Origin: Balanoglossus misakiensis
Lineage: Eukaryota; Hemichordata
DNA: 64,000 nt
Direction of reading: 5' to 3'
Assembly: GCA_040954595.2 (NCBI GenBank)
Contig: CM082587.2
Location: 248,001 to 312,000 of the forward strand
The translations under genes and the position numbers were made by a program. This document shows, piece after piece, positions 49,287 to 62,540 of this stretch. The notes beneath the pieces were generated by a model. That model made no database searches and was not told the DNA's origin. It saw only the letters and a program-made list of their open reading frames with translations. The stretch's first letter is position 1. Every line of letters starts with the position of its first letter.

Positions 49287-52200
49287 ATGGCGACTTCCCT
49301 TGAGAGAAAGTTGAACAATCTCGAAGCGCGATTAAAAGCTGAGAATGAAGCCAAAAGACGAGATCGGCCAACCATAGATTTTGCACTAGATAGTCCCAGG
49401 GAACGTAAACCTAAACCAGGTAAATTTTCAAGTGTCTACGTCTCATAACTTTGAAATAATCATATATATTTGTGTGCGATGCCTATTGTGTTTTCTTCTT
49501 TGCGAAACCAATAATTTATTATGACCGAAATACCCGATTGCTAGTTCGTAAGATGTTCTTTTTAAGGAGAAAAAGACATCTGCAGTGTACTTTGTGTTTC
49601 TTCCGATGTCAAGGCGGTGATGCGGACACGATCGCGCACGTTGGAAACTTTACCCGTTTCATTATCGAAGTTGTTTTGATCCTTTGTGTTCGTAACAATT
49701 ACTCAGATAACGTTGCTATAAATAGACCGGGCTTCCCCTCGGCATTCCTGTTTCCAGTTCCTCCAAACATGGCGCAGCATCGAATCTCACCCCCCCCAAT
49801 TTAAAAGGAATTATTTTACCTTAAACATTTCATTGCCGTAGCATTGAAACTGACATGATCTTCGTTGGGCGGTATACTCGGATATTGAATGATGCCAGTT
49901 GCAAAACATTACTTACATATATGTGTTATTTTTTGGTAATCACAGGTTTAGATTTATCAAGTCATGGCCATGGTTCGGCACCAGCACCAAGTAGACGCAA
50001 ACGACGAGAGTTTATATTTCCTGGGCCATCACCTCCATCACATCAACATAGACCAACACTTGACAGGTACATCACATGTACTTGTTGTTTGAATTCCTGA
50101 TAATATAAAACACTGATGTGAAACTAAAGATGTCATTTAGAAAACATGAAATAAACAGAAATCCGTGATCTAGAATTGTTGGATTCTTGCGACTAGTGCA
50201 GTGATTTGCATATGCTATTGTCACACTCCCATTCGTAAATAGCTAAAGTTGTCCATTATTCAAAATACAAACATGATAATAGTTTGCATGAAAATACCTG
50301 TAGATAATGCCAAAGGTATCATTCTCATAGTCACGCATGAAATTCTCAATTGTTGTGTCTGCCATTGTTATGTGATAAATCTTGAAGTAGAAGAGCAACG
50401 TTAGTACATTGTACATGTACATTGTACAGTCAAACCTGTCTAAACAGAAGCCTCTCTGTTTTTCTCTTTGTTACAGTGCTGAAATAGATCAAAAATTACA
50501 AGAGATTATGAAACAGACAGGGAAGCTTACATTTGACAGCAGGGTAAGTTATGGGGCTGAAGTAGATTGTGTTTCATGGTAAACATTGAACCCTTGGTTT
50601 AATGGGAGATCACTAACAACACAAAAGATGAGTGCAGGGGTCAACCAAACATGCTGCAGCCCTGTTGAACTTTGCATGTGTGGGCAGAACACATACCTGT
50701 ACAATGCTATATGTATGGAATTACATTTATAGATGAATGTATAATTATTCATTTAAAACCATGTGTGTCTGATAAATTGTGTTGCTGTACCTTGGCTGTA
50801 ACTCTCTGCTTCTCTCTGGTAGAAATTTTCAGTTAACCCTTGTGATCTGCAAGAATTAGGAGAAATTGGCAGTGGTACTTGTGGACATGTTGTCAAAATG
50901 GCACATAAAGAAACTGGAAATATTATTGCTGTTAAGGTGAGCTTGGAATACATGTATGTTTCTCTGGACACAAAAAATGCTGGTCTCCATGTATGTCATC
51001 TACACTCTTCATCTTCATTTTGCAAAGATGTAAAATGTGTTCAACGTGCTGTTGATACAATTTGTCCCTTTTAAGTGTACAATTGTCTTGCTAGTTGTTG
51101 AATATTTTGTGTCAATGTGACAAAATCCTACCAACACTGAGTTAATCAATGTATTGCCTCTAACCTGCAATTTCAAGGTATTTGTGGACCTTAGAGGATG
51201 TTTCAAAATGCTCTGTTTCTGTTTCTTGTTTTCCTCAGCAAATGAGAAGATCTGGTAACAAAGAGGAAAACAAACGAATATTAATGGATTTAGATGTAGT
51301 TTTGAAAAGTCATGATTCACCATATATAGTGCAATGTAAAGGTGCCATTATAACGCCGGTAAGTTTTTCCTCCAATGGGAGCATGTGTGTTATTGGCGCT
51401 ATATTTGGCACTTACAATGGATAAAGTGAAAGTGAAATAATTTTTGTGTGTGTTTGTTATTGAATAGACACGTTATCCAATCTTTCTTAGCTTTTCTTTC
51501 CTTGATTAGTGCAACCACACAAAGAAGGCAGAAAAGAAATTATTTTTATACATGACGATATACCAGTGACCAAACAAAAACATGTGTAAGCAGGAGAATA
51601 CACCAGAAGTCAAATTAATGTAATGTTTCTCTTACCAGAGTGATGTATGGATATGCATGGAGTTGATGGCAACCTGTGTAGAAAAACTTATGAAGCGACT
51701 TCAAGGTCCCATACCAGAAAGAATTCTAGGAAAAATGACTGTTGCAGTAAGTCTGATCTTCTTGCAACTTTTCTTTTGTAGAAGAAATAATAATGATGTA
51801 CCTTGCAGAAAAGTTCAGATGACCCTCTCCTTTTAAGCTATTTAAATTTGAAGTATGGTTTCTTTTCAGATTGTAAGAGCTTTGAATTATTTAAAAGAAA
51901 AACATGGTGTGATACACAGAGGTAGGTTGTCAAGGAGATGCTCTGCACATGTTTTCATTACGATCCTTCATTACGGCCAAAAGGAAAACAAACAACAAAC
52001 AAAATATACCATGCATACAAACTGGAAACTCGCACAGTATAACTTATTGTCTTTAAAAGATCAAATACAAACTCATGATAAAAATTACACCGTTTCCTAA
52101 TTTCACAGATGTAAAACCATCTAATATCCTGCTAGATGAGAATGGGACAGTTAAATTGTGTGATTTTGGAATCAGCGGTCGACTTGTAGACTCCAAGGCA

Positions 52201-53105
52201 AAGACAAGGAGTGCGGGATGTGCAGCGTATATGGCAGTAAGTAAAGCATGTACTGAATGAATATCTATGGCACAACTTTTGTGTGTATAGTTTGATCATC
52301 TTTATCTTCTGTTTATACCTGACAGCCAGAGAGGATAGATCCTCCAGATCCCAGTGAACCTGGCTATGATATCAGAGCTGATGTGTGGAGTCTGGGCATA
52401 TCACTGGTGAGTTCCAATTAAGTCACTCTGTGACATCCTCTCTGCTGTTTCAAGGAATCGAGGCAAAGACATGGTGATATGTTTCATAGTAAATTAACAT
52501 TACATTTTTGTTACTTGTAATTAGGTGGAGATGGCTATTGGTGAATTTCCATACAGAGATTGCAAGACAGACTTTGAAGTTCTTACCAAAGTTTTACAAG
52601 AAGACCCACCCAGCCTGCCCCGAGATTCAAGATTCTCTCTAGATTTCCAATCATTTGTGTCAGATTGGTAAGTAGGCATCCTCAGCTAAGATATAACTGA
52701 AAGGTTTAACGAGAGATGTTTTTGAAAGTGTATTGTCAATGATAAATTCTCCAGCATAACACACAGAGAGGTGTGGCAACTAGCAGGTACAGCTGTCCCA
52801 GTGGACAGTAGAAGATCTACTTGAAGTGCCGAGGTTTGGAGAGACTTGTATTTGATGATACTCATCTGTAGATATGGCCAAGGCAACACAAATGGCAGAA
52901 TAAACCATCACACACATCCGTTCACGTGATTTCATTTTCTTCTTGCAGTTTAATCAAAGACTACACAAAGAGACCCAAATACAGGCAACTCTTGCAGCAC
53001 AATTTCATCAAAAGATATGAAAGCATGAATGTTGATATAGCATCGTGGTTTGCTCAGGTCATGCTAACAACGAACAGTCCAAGACCAAGTCCAAGTCCGG
53101 TTTAA
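49287..53105 (+). CDS. MAP2K7: MAP2K7 (MKK7), JNK-activating dual-specificity kinase, 407 aa
   Basis: Phosphorylates JNK in its TPY loop in stress and developmental signalling. Exons: 49287-49419, 49946-50066, 50477-50543, 50823-50936, 51239-51358, 51639-51746, 51870-51921, 52109-52236, 52326-52406, 52525-52667, 52949-53105 (1224 nt, in frame). The N-terminus [14 protein letters not shown] matches vertebrate MKK7. It is followed by three JNK-docking D-sites: [10 protein letters not shown] (23-32), RKPKPGLDL (40-48) and RRKRREFIF (61-69). Kinase domain: GSGTCGHV (123-130), Lys145, HRD 237-239, DFG 257-259, and activation loop SKAKT with Ser267 and Thr271 as the MAP3K targets. It ends after a DVD-like region (SPRPSPSPV). 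Length is close to human (419 aa). Confidence 0.97.
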
Positions 53106-53248
53106 GCATGCTCACATGGTTCATCTGAGTGACACACAGCTTCTCTGACTTGTATATATGTTATCTACTGGTTGTCCTACTTCCAATATTTCATATAGAG
53201 TAGTCAAGATGTTTTGCAACTTTTGTAGAACTGTTTTTTTTTGCTGAC

Positions 53249-53254
53249 AATAAA
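53249..53254 (+). terminator. Probable MAP2K7 polyadenylation signal
   Basis: AATAAA 144 bases after the stop codon, in an AT-rich 3' UTR. Confidence 0.6.
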
Positions 53255-56200
53255 AGTTGCAAAACCTTTTGACTCCTCTGTATCTATGAACTGTAAATTA
53301 GATTTGATCCACCTTTGTTAATGTACAGTAACCTGTGACCTTTAAACCTTGCACTATGACATCTCTTTGAATAAAATTTCACAAATTGTTGTTGACCAAA
53401 TACTTGAGAATCTATGTCTGTCAGCAGATGAGTTCCCCTCAACCAAAAGTGTACTATGAAATAACAACTAGTGACAGCTTTCCAGGAAATGTTAAAACCA
53501 AAAACCAATTTTAATGTGGACTTAAAAAACACCTAGGGAATACCAATTGCTGTTCTGTCAAAATGCAGAGTTTTTGTAAAATGATGTGTACCAGTTACCC
53601 AACATGTTAAGGTTCTGTAGTGAAAGGCGATTATATATCAGCTGAAGTGCAGGCTGATGCTGCCATGACAAAACAGCCAAAACGGAAGTGAAGTTTTTTT
53701 TGTACAATGCCAGAATAATGTCACTGGCAAAGTGGAGCCAACAATTCATCACTGATTATGATGAAACTCATGCCAAGTATGCATGTACTGGTTTGTGCAG
53801 AATGCTGAATAACATTACCACATTAAGTCTTACTGTTCCCTATCAAAGACGATCAGTGTTCACTCATGGTATTGGGCTCCTTTAAAGTTTAGCTCATGGT
53901 TAGCTCGTCTTGAATTGTCGGTAGCAGAATGATTGAGAAAGATGATCAATCCTCTTTGAAGCTTTCCATCTGGTTCACATAGATCAGGGCATGTCAATGC
54001 AGGTCAGGTCATAGGTCATATTAAAGTTGGAGGAAAATCATATGTAAGGGATGTACTATTTCAGAGATCTTCGAATTTACTAAATGCTTGTATCATATAG
54101 CAATGTCTTATTCTACCCTCTCAGTAATTTGTAAATTAGTGTCTTTTTCCAGAGCTTGACTGGGAGGAAAATCTGAATTTATAGTAAAATTGTGTTACTG
54201 TGACAGTGAGTGTGCATACTTGTACTCCTGTTTTTCTCACTTGTCTATGCCACTGCTACAAATGCATAATGGCACATACACTTTTCTGCAAGCAGACAAG
54301 GTCAGGTATTCAATGGCAAAGCTATATGCTCTGCCATTACAAGTCAGACAGAACTCATGAACCCTGATATCTTGTTCATACTCAAGTTCATCATGGTAAC
54401 CCTTTAGTCCAATCAAATGTAGGTGCAGTTGACCTTTTTATTTCTCAGAGGTTTGATTGCATTGGCCAATTAAGACAATCAGGGTTGCATTGAAGTACCA
54501 TCAAAATGCAAATGTCTTTCTCACATTTCATATACCAATCAAACATATTCTATTTGTTTTGTTTTTCAATAATAAACAGATTTTCAGGAATGTCTACCAG
54601 TCCATATCTTTAACCAGAACAGTGTGCTTTATCCAACAATTATGCATTTTTGTGGCCATGGATTTCTGAACTGTCAACAGTATAGAAACAAATTATGTGA
54701 ATGTAAATAAATGTTTATATGTGAGAATATCATATCAAGTCTTCTGCTTTTCATTCTTTACCAAAAATGGTGACAGTCTGTTTATAGTTTTAATGCGCAG
54801 TAATGGGGTGCTATTCAAATGGAAATTGCTTAGTTGTGTTTGGCCTCAGACTGCAGATACACATCTCTAAACAACATTTTCACAACAAGAGTGAATATTT
54901 TTATTTCACAGATACTGTCATGAGCTTACAAGTCAAAGTTAAGTAAGGTTTGCATCCAAAACAAACAATATCAAGAGACGTAAAACAGTAAAGATAAATA
55001 TTCAGATTTTTCCTCTGCAATCATCTAAAAGAAGAATGCATATGCAAATTTTCCGGTGTTTTTCACCATCCTTTTGATTATGATTAGTCTGTCATAATTG
55101 CATCTTATTACATGTATGAATGTTGATGAAAACTTACAATCAATGCACGTATTAAACCGACATCTTAAATTGGAATACAATATACTACTAGTATATTAAC
55201 ATAAAAAATCATGCAAGCCAAACTATAAATGTAGTGTACACACAAAAGTGAAAAAAGTATTATACCAAAAGGCAGAGACTTATCAACTGACAAAACAAAA
55301 TAGGATATGATATTACTGTAGTAAATTGACGATGTTAAATCGTCAATATTTATCATTTCATGGTAATTGAGGCAGACATTGCAAGGACAGTTGGTATTAA
55401 TGAAGAAACAACAGCAAAAAATGTCAAAATGCATTTTTGATTATGTTGAACTTACAGAGTAGAAACAGTCAAGGTAAGTATTTAATTTTTGACTTAAAGT
55501 GATTGATAAATCAACACAAACTGAGAAAATATATGTAAATGACACGTTTAGAATTCTTTAAGTATGAACACTCACAAAATTAAAACACCAAATTTGGAAA
55601 CATCTGTCAAAATGCTCATTTGTGACTCGCTTTCACGATCCATATACAACCTTTTCATATGTCTAGCAGCCTCACACAACCATCATGAATTTGAATTCAA
55701 AGTGAGGCCAATAGGTAAACCCTGTCATGTCAATCTCAATGGATTTGTATTAAAACACCTTGCTTTTATGTTGATAAATCAGTTAAGTGATGAAAAAATG
55801 ACATTGAACATGAACATAGCTTTTTATGAATCTGCAAAATATATACTTTTTATCAGATTTTCGGTGGTTATGTTCTGTGGATCCAGTATATCATTGGTTC
55901 CATAAAAAATCAAAATCAAGTGCAGTAATTCAGCATGCATATTTCTGGAAATTACAACAACAATAACAATAATAAATAATAATAAATGAGGGACAACAAG
56001 TTTGTGGTTGTGAATAGTTGTTTCACTTTTAAAATCTCCAAATCATTTGTTCTCTTGCAGTGTGCACCATGTTGTCTGCAAAACATTGGACAAGGCCTGC
56101 CTTCTGTCCACATTTGTGTTAAAATTCTGATAAATGTCGACCAATTGACGCACCCCATGTGACTGCACATGGGCCAATCACAACACAGATGTTATTGTCC

Positions 56201-56741
56201 CTGTCACAACGAGGCTGGAGTAGCAGACGACACACGCAACATTCGAACATGTTCCGTCGCCTATATCGGCGTACTAGCACAACACCGTGTTCTCTATGCA
56301 GCAGCGCACGCACGTCGCGACTATGACAATAAATACATTTAGCTGGTACAGTACTTGTTTTCTTCAGTCATATTCTTGTTTTCATATTTCTAAAAACTAA
56401 AGCTTGCCTTTCTAAAAATAGCTCCAATATAAAAAATATTTCATGCCCAGGCAGTTTTTTTTTCCATTTTGGCCAAATGGCCTGTAAAATAGAAACGGCT
56501 ACAAACCGTTTCTTTAGTAAACACCGACTACTAACCTAGGTATTACCACTGGTTGGGTTTTCCGGACGTTAACAGTTCGTTGACTGGTCCTTCGAGTTGG
56601 AGGTGTTGTCTCTGAGATGGTCTGGTGCGTTCTGAGCAAACTCGGCACATGTGTAGGGCATTACGTCATTGATATCCCACCTGTGCAACGGGGGCGCCAC
56701 CAACGACCAGAAAACCAAAACGCACCACACTGTCAAGAAAC
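53255..56741. other. Spacer between MAP2K7 and the GPCR
   Basis: AT-rich with no recognised exon. Open frames at 53688-53885 and 55564-55905 have no domain content. A perfect 8-bp stem (AGAAACGG at 56491-56498, CCGTTTCT at 56506-56513) with a seven-base loop lies near the end. The sequence becomes more CpG-rich from about 56200. Confidence 0.45.
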
Positions 56742-57155
56742 ATGGCTCTAAAACTGAATCCCATTCATATGCACAGTATGCACGGTGGAACTTTTAACGT
56801 GACAATTCCAAATATTGAAATCAAAGCCACACGAAAACCTGTTTGCTTGATAACAGTACCGATCAAATCATTTCAACATTTCTCAATTACCGTAAAACAT
56901 GAAAGAAAATACGTTTTGACGAAAGATTTTCTTAAGATATGTTCAGCTACAATGATGTCAAATTTATTTATAGTCAGTTTTCTAAAACTATCGAATTTGC
57001 AGTATATCACAGACCCAGTCGAGTTTGCAGTGGGTCAGATTTACTGGCATGGCGTGGACTGTCAGTTTCTCCTGCTATGGCTGTGTGCGCGTCAACCTGT
57101 TTTGGAAATGCTAAATGGGGAGAGGGTCAGTCTGTTTTTGATTGTGTCATACTAG
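56742..57155 (+). CDS. Uncertain 137-codon open frame, no known family
   Basis: A single uninterrupted frame beginning MALKLNPIHMHS with a favourable start context (A at -3, G at +4) and preceded by a CpG-richer stretch. It ends 118 bases from the convergent GPCR stop. Hydrophobic segments (for example SNLFIVSFLKL and FLLLWLC) are present, but there is no motif, no cysteine pattern and no splice signal that needs explaining. A second plus-strand frame of similar length overlaps it at 56939-57247, which argues that open length alone is not informative here. Confidence 0.2.
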   Translation: MALKLNPIHMHSMHGGTFNVTIPNIEIKATRKPVCLITVPIKSFQHFSITVKHERKYVLTKDFLKICSATMMSNLFIVSFLKLSNLQYITDPVEFAVGQIYWHGVDCQFLLLWLCARQPVLEMLNGERVSLFLIVSY

Positions 57156-57273
57156 CTTACACTTGGCATTTTCTTTCGGGGTGGGTTCGGCGAGGTTTTG
57201 ACGTACATCAAAGAAAACTGGCCAACCTATCCGACGGGAGAAACTGAGCCCGGCCAATTGTGTTACTATTCTT

Positions 57274-58694
57274 CTAACTACTGCTTGCTCGTGTAAGAGT
57301 AGCGCCCCCGCTAGGGCGTGTTTGCTGGGTCATTCGAACCACTGTGGAGCGAAACCTGTGCGATGTGTTTGATAAGTAACTGACGCCGTTGATGCTGCCT
57401 CGCCCTCGATACTTGCGACAGATATCGGGGATCTGAGCGATGTACTTCCGGAAGTTAGGGTTGAAAACCACGTATATGAACGTGTTGAACACACTGTTGC
57501 CCATGGCTGCTGTTTCGACAAGGTAGAAGATGGTGAGATGGTGTCGAATATCTTCCAAGGTGTCGAATTTTCCGATCCAGAAGAAATCTCTGAGGACACT
57601 GTACACGTAGTAGGGGGTCCAGCAAATGACAAACATGACGACTACAATTATCAGCATCTTGATACTTTTTCTCTTGGATTCTTCGATGGCTACTTCTTGA
57701 GATTGGGTCAGTTGGCCGTGGCTTCCAGGGATCTGCCGAAACCACAGTTTCCGAGCGACGATGCTGTAGGCTATGGTTATGATCAGAAAGGGTATGACAA
57801 ACTCTGACATTAAAAGGAAGAGCGTGTTAATCTGCATGGATTTGGGACTCTTCCAGTAAATTTCGCCACAGTGGGATGACCCCGGATATTGCCAAGTACC
57901 GGAGTGGATAGCAGACGGCAATGAGACGGCGATGGAAACGAACCATGTGATGCCGACGACGATCATGGCCTTTCGAACAGACATCCGGGGCTTCAGAGGG
58001 TTCATTATCATACAGTATCTGATGTAGAAAAGAAATAATCAAGAAAGGAAAACATGTTCAGTGGAACAACGACACTCATTTTCTCATCAAAACATATAGA
58101 TTTACATCAGAGGACCGCGCTGTTACGACGATGGTTTATTTTCAGATTTGGAGAAAGGTGCAACTTTTTTAACGTGTCACCTTTGTGAGGATTAATATCT
58201 TGGGAAATATTTAAAACGTACCTGTCGATTGCTATAGCCAAGAGTGAATTGGTCGACACGTAAAGCGACAGTGGTTTCACGAAGCTAACAATGAGGCAGA
58301 CACATTTCCCAAATGGCCAGTTTTGATTGATGTAATAATAAAAGTTGAACGGTGCACACGACAATGCCAAAATTAAGTCAGAGAGAGCCAGGTTGCCAAT
58401 CAGTAAGTTCGTAGTGGTGCGCATTCGACGGAATCTGTAGATGACGTAGCAGAGTAGTATGTTGCCCACACCACATACTCCAATGGTTAGCGTATACACT
58501 ATCCCAATAATCGCCTTCACCCCCACTGGAACTGTCGGGAATGGCAAGAGTTCGGTATAAGATTCGTTACACTGGTAGAAGTTGTCCAGATGGTTTCCGT
58601 AATCACCGTAATAATCTAACATTTGGCAGATATGTCCATAAAACTTCGGGTCGTTGTGACTGTCGTTCAGAACTCCGGGCCTAATCGTTGCCAT
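57274..58694 (-). CDS. Class A GPCR, prokineticin-receptor-like, 405 aa
   Basis: Seven-transmembrane peptide receptor of the plasma membrane. Exons: 58222-58694 and 57274-58018 (1218 nt, in frame); the intron splits the Arg codon of the DRY motif (Asp157-Arg158-Tyr159), and PROKR genes also have a two-exon coding structure. Two N-glycosylation sequons (NDS, NES) precede TM1. Shared with prokineticin receptors are YTLTIGVCGVGN in TM1, TNLLIGNLALSD in TM2, SLYVSTNSLLAIAIDRY in TM3, NPLKPRM in loop 2, the KLWFRQIPG block after TM5, and RDFF after TM6. TM6 has CWTPYY, TM7 has NTFIY in place of NPxxY followed by NPNFRKY, and cysteines in FGKC and SSHCGE can form the usual TM3-ECL2 disulphide. Ligand unknown; orthology to PROKR1/2 rather than a neighbouring neuropeptide-receptor group needs a tree. 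Confidence 0.9.
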
Positions 58695-61600
58695 AATATC
58701 AAAGCCTTGAAGACACTACGGTGTTGTTAGTTAGATAAACATTGGCATCGTCTGTTGAAACTGTAGCTGAGATCGGTTGCTAGGTGAGAAATATGCAAAA
58801 TCAATGTCTCAGATGTGTACAGATTTATTTGTAAGTCGATCGATCTTATATCAGGAAGTGAGCAAGAAATTTGTGGGCAGCAGCCTTCTAGATATATATA
58901 TTCATGTTGATACCACAAGCCCACCCTGAGACTGTACCAACGAAATGCTCTCCACAACCAGGGGATCCCAGTAGCCTGCAAAATATGACAATGTAAAGAA
59001 AATATTGGTGAAAATAATTCGTAGACAGCTCACTATTAGAAAGTATCTTCGCATTTCCTAAGCATCGGTTATAAAATTAACTTGCATATTCAGAACAATC
59101 CAAAGATCACAGAGACCAACCGTTTTTGTAACTACACTTTAAGCAATTCTGGAGACTTTCTCTTCCTATCCAGACATCTCTAAATTATGGTAATGGAATT
59201 CAAAAGTAGCTTGTTCATTCGCCCCTTTCATCAGATAGCAAAAGACTCGAAGGATCAGGCTAACTGACAGCTTAAAAGATAAAAAATCGCAACATTTCGC
59301 TGATCAGGAAATGGTTTCCTGACAACGCCGGATTTTGCTTCAGGAATCCAGGACGACAAAGGGATGAGTATCTTCCTTTACAGTCAAAGATGTTTCTTCC
59401 TGCAATTGACAACGCGCATCATGAATACTCCCGCCATCCATATACACGCACTTACAAAGTGTCACGCGTTGATCGCGACAGCAGACATTGAGTTCCGGGG
59501 TTCAGCATAGACCTGGCATATACAGCCGGTATTTGCCGCGATGGTTATGTAAGGATGGCTGAGTAAGTGGACGTAACCTTGGGATGGGAACGGAATGATG
59601 GAAATACACTTCAGAATTTGCCTATTAGCGCAGATCATCAAATTTAAAGATAAAAAGACCAAATAATAAGAATTTGAAAACATCCAGTCTTTAACATCTG
59701 AGACCGCAATTCAAGATTTTTGCAACCATAGCAACCATGACTAAGCAACAACATCTCCCAAAGGATAAGTATCATGTTGATCAAAACTGAGCCACTAACC
59801 TAACCTTGAGGTACACCTGTATTACGTTGTCTGTGTTTGTTTGTTGGTTGTGTTGTGTTGTGTATTGCGCAGAAAATTTGCAAAGAAGCGAGAACAAATC
59901 CTTGAAAAATATGTCACTGTCAACTCCAGGTAAAACGGCTACAGTAAAGCACGATTGAAGGGAATTTCAACGAAAAGCGAGAAACTACTTCGTAGAATAG
60001 CTTTGTGTATGTCTCTTTAGGGCTTGAAATTAATGATATCACGCGATGTGCTTTGAGGTTCAGTAAACTAGCCTTCCTTAAGGCAGTGTATTAACATGTA
60101 CAAAACACCATGCCTGAAAGAAGGCCGGTTCTCCGAACCCATGCGTGTGTACACGCCATTATAGGAAATGAGGCTATAGGGCCTTAGCTGCAACAAAGAC
60201 ATCCACGCCAGAGAAAATGATCAATACCAAGATACTATATCGTCGCCATCTGAATATTCACGTCTCAAAACGAAATCATCTGCCTAGCGTTATACAGTAC
60301 AAAGTCATAGAATAGTAATCAGTTCATTGACGAAGCAGAGTCATTCCACGTGTTTTTATTGTACATGTATCTTTGATTTATCTCAGCGTTGATAATTATA
60401 AAATGTATAATTAGTAGCAGGAGCTGAGGATGTTCAAACACGTGTTCTAGGAGTGGACATATCTTTCAACATTTGCATTTACATTGTATAATGAAATGAA
60501 AAAACCATTGGCCTTTTTTACACATATCGTTCCACTTTTGCCTCAGTTTATCATGGGTTAGATTTCAACTGTGGAAACTGTTTGATGAGACGATGAACAC
60601 GGATACAAAATATAAAGATATGCCAAATGTGAGACTTCTCTCTTAAAATGTACCAATTTTCTGGTTATGTTGGCGCGTGTTGAAGAGGTTTGATCATAAC
60701 TCTGGCTACACCAATGCATGAAATCCAATTACTAACTCTGGCCCCGAAAGGACAGCGTCAGACGCTAATTTATGTTCTTTGTACAAATGTATAAAGGCAC
60801 TTGTGATTAATAGCTTATACGCAGTAGATTTGAATGATAATAATGACAATAATCATTTTGGTGTTCCTGTAACTGTGGCTTGATGTAATACTCTCACCGA
60901 AGTCAACTTCGATTGAAACGAGAATAAAGAATTGCAAAGTGGCACTAAAGGTGATCGAATATGGATATGACCACTGCCTGTCGTCGATAGATTAAAACAT
61001 TTCATGATGTTTTCTCAACAAATTGTCGCCCTTCAACATGAGCTACATTTCTAAAGTCACAAGAACACGCATAATTTTTTTCTATGGACATGTCATGTCA
61101 CACACGATTATACCACAATCGTTGGTCTCACAGAAGAGCACAATTGCCATTATTCACATAAGAGTGTTCCCACGCCGGATATTTCATGAACAATAATGAA
61201 AGGGCTAACAACTAACCTTGTCAAAAATTAAAACAGTATGAAACACGTCGAATGATGAAGTGAAAACCACAGCTCGACACTCATAATGACAAAGTGCCAA
61301 TCTTTGTACTGAAAGTAATGGTTGTGCATGAGTGGCAATGGCTCGGTTTTCCACTGGACTCACTTCAATAAGCGCATTGTGTGCAAAACAGACACGTCAA
61401 AAATGACATTCATTTCAAGCAATTGAAGCAGAAATAAGTATCAGTAACGTTACATGACTTTCTATTGTGTACTTAACTATATGGAAGTAATTTATCATAC
61501 CGACTGAATAAAGGATATCATCAATATCTTCAATAGTCATTGTGTCGTCAATGTCATTATATGAATAATTAAAGATTGGTTGACAGTTCTGCATATGTAT

Positions 61601-62508
61601 ATAATAGGCTATACGATATACCATTAATATTACTGTTACATATTTCTAATGTTACCTTAGGAGAAATGTTAAACTTGCTTACCTAGATCCTGTCGATGAA
61701 TCATCAAACATATCACTGAATAGACGATTGCGCTGCTCGATGTTTTTGACTACAGATAATGGTAAGTATTCATCCCGAATCTTGCTTTTCTATTCGACAA
61801 GACAACATGAATATTCAGTATAAAGCGCCCCCTATACACATTTAATGAAATGCGTGGATATTGATGGTGACGTAGTGACCAAGTCCGCAGATGGTTTTGT
61901 ATGAATTTCATGACAAATTAAAGAAAAAACTGATATAATTTATCAGTTATGTGTTTTATTCTATCAATGTCACCACAGTGTGTATGGTAATACAAATCTA
62001 ATCAAAGAGACTCTTAAATGTCTGGCGCACATTTGCATTAACAAAACCAAGAAATAAATTCAGGCAAACATTTTTTTACTGACGGAACGAAATTTATCAG
62101 AAATTTATCTCGGTCTTCTATACAATTTGACATTTAAACTTGACGCCAGCTCTGTATTTAGCCTGTACTGGATTTTATTGACAACAAAATGGCAAAACCC
62201 TGAGTTTCATCTTGATGTTGAATAGAAAATCGAAAAACAAGTTTATAAGAATTCAATTTCCTCGACATCTGTCCTTGAAGTGTGCATCCGTAGTGTTTTA
62301 ACTTCCTGATAGCAACATGCAACAAGGACATTTAGATAATTACACAAGACGAGACATAAGGTTTTTTTTATCTCACGTGTTTACACCAACTGTATTACAG
62401 TTAATAGATAAACAATCAGTGCGTATCACCGAGACGATCATTGGCATCTTGTAGACTCACATCCTCACCATTCTCATTTGAAAGGTTAACGACATTCTTA
62501 AATACAAT

Positions 62509-62540
62509 GCACACACGCACGCACGCACGCACGCACGCAC
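62509..62540. repeat. GCAC tetranucleotide microsatellite
   Basis: About seven uninterrupted GCAC-type units following a short CA run; alternating purine-pyrimidine, so potentially Z-DNA-forming and polymorphic. Confidence 0.9.

Noticed and set aside
49472-49804. 110-codon plus-strand frame in MAP2K7 intron 1
   Set aside because: Joining exon 1 directly to 49946 restores the MKK7 frame and the docking motif, so this is intron.
57330-57807. Several open frames overlapping the GPCR second exon on both strands
   Set aside because: Shadows; only the frame with TM4-TM7 motifs and in-phase splicing to exon 1 is real.
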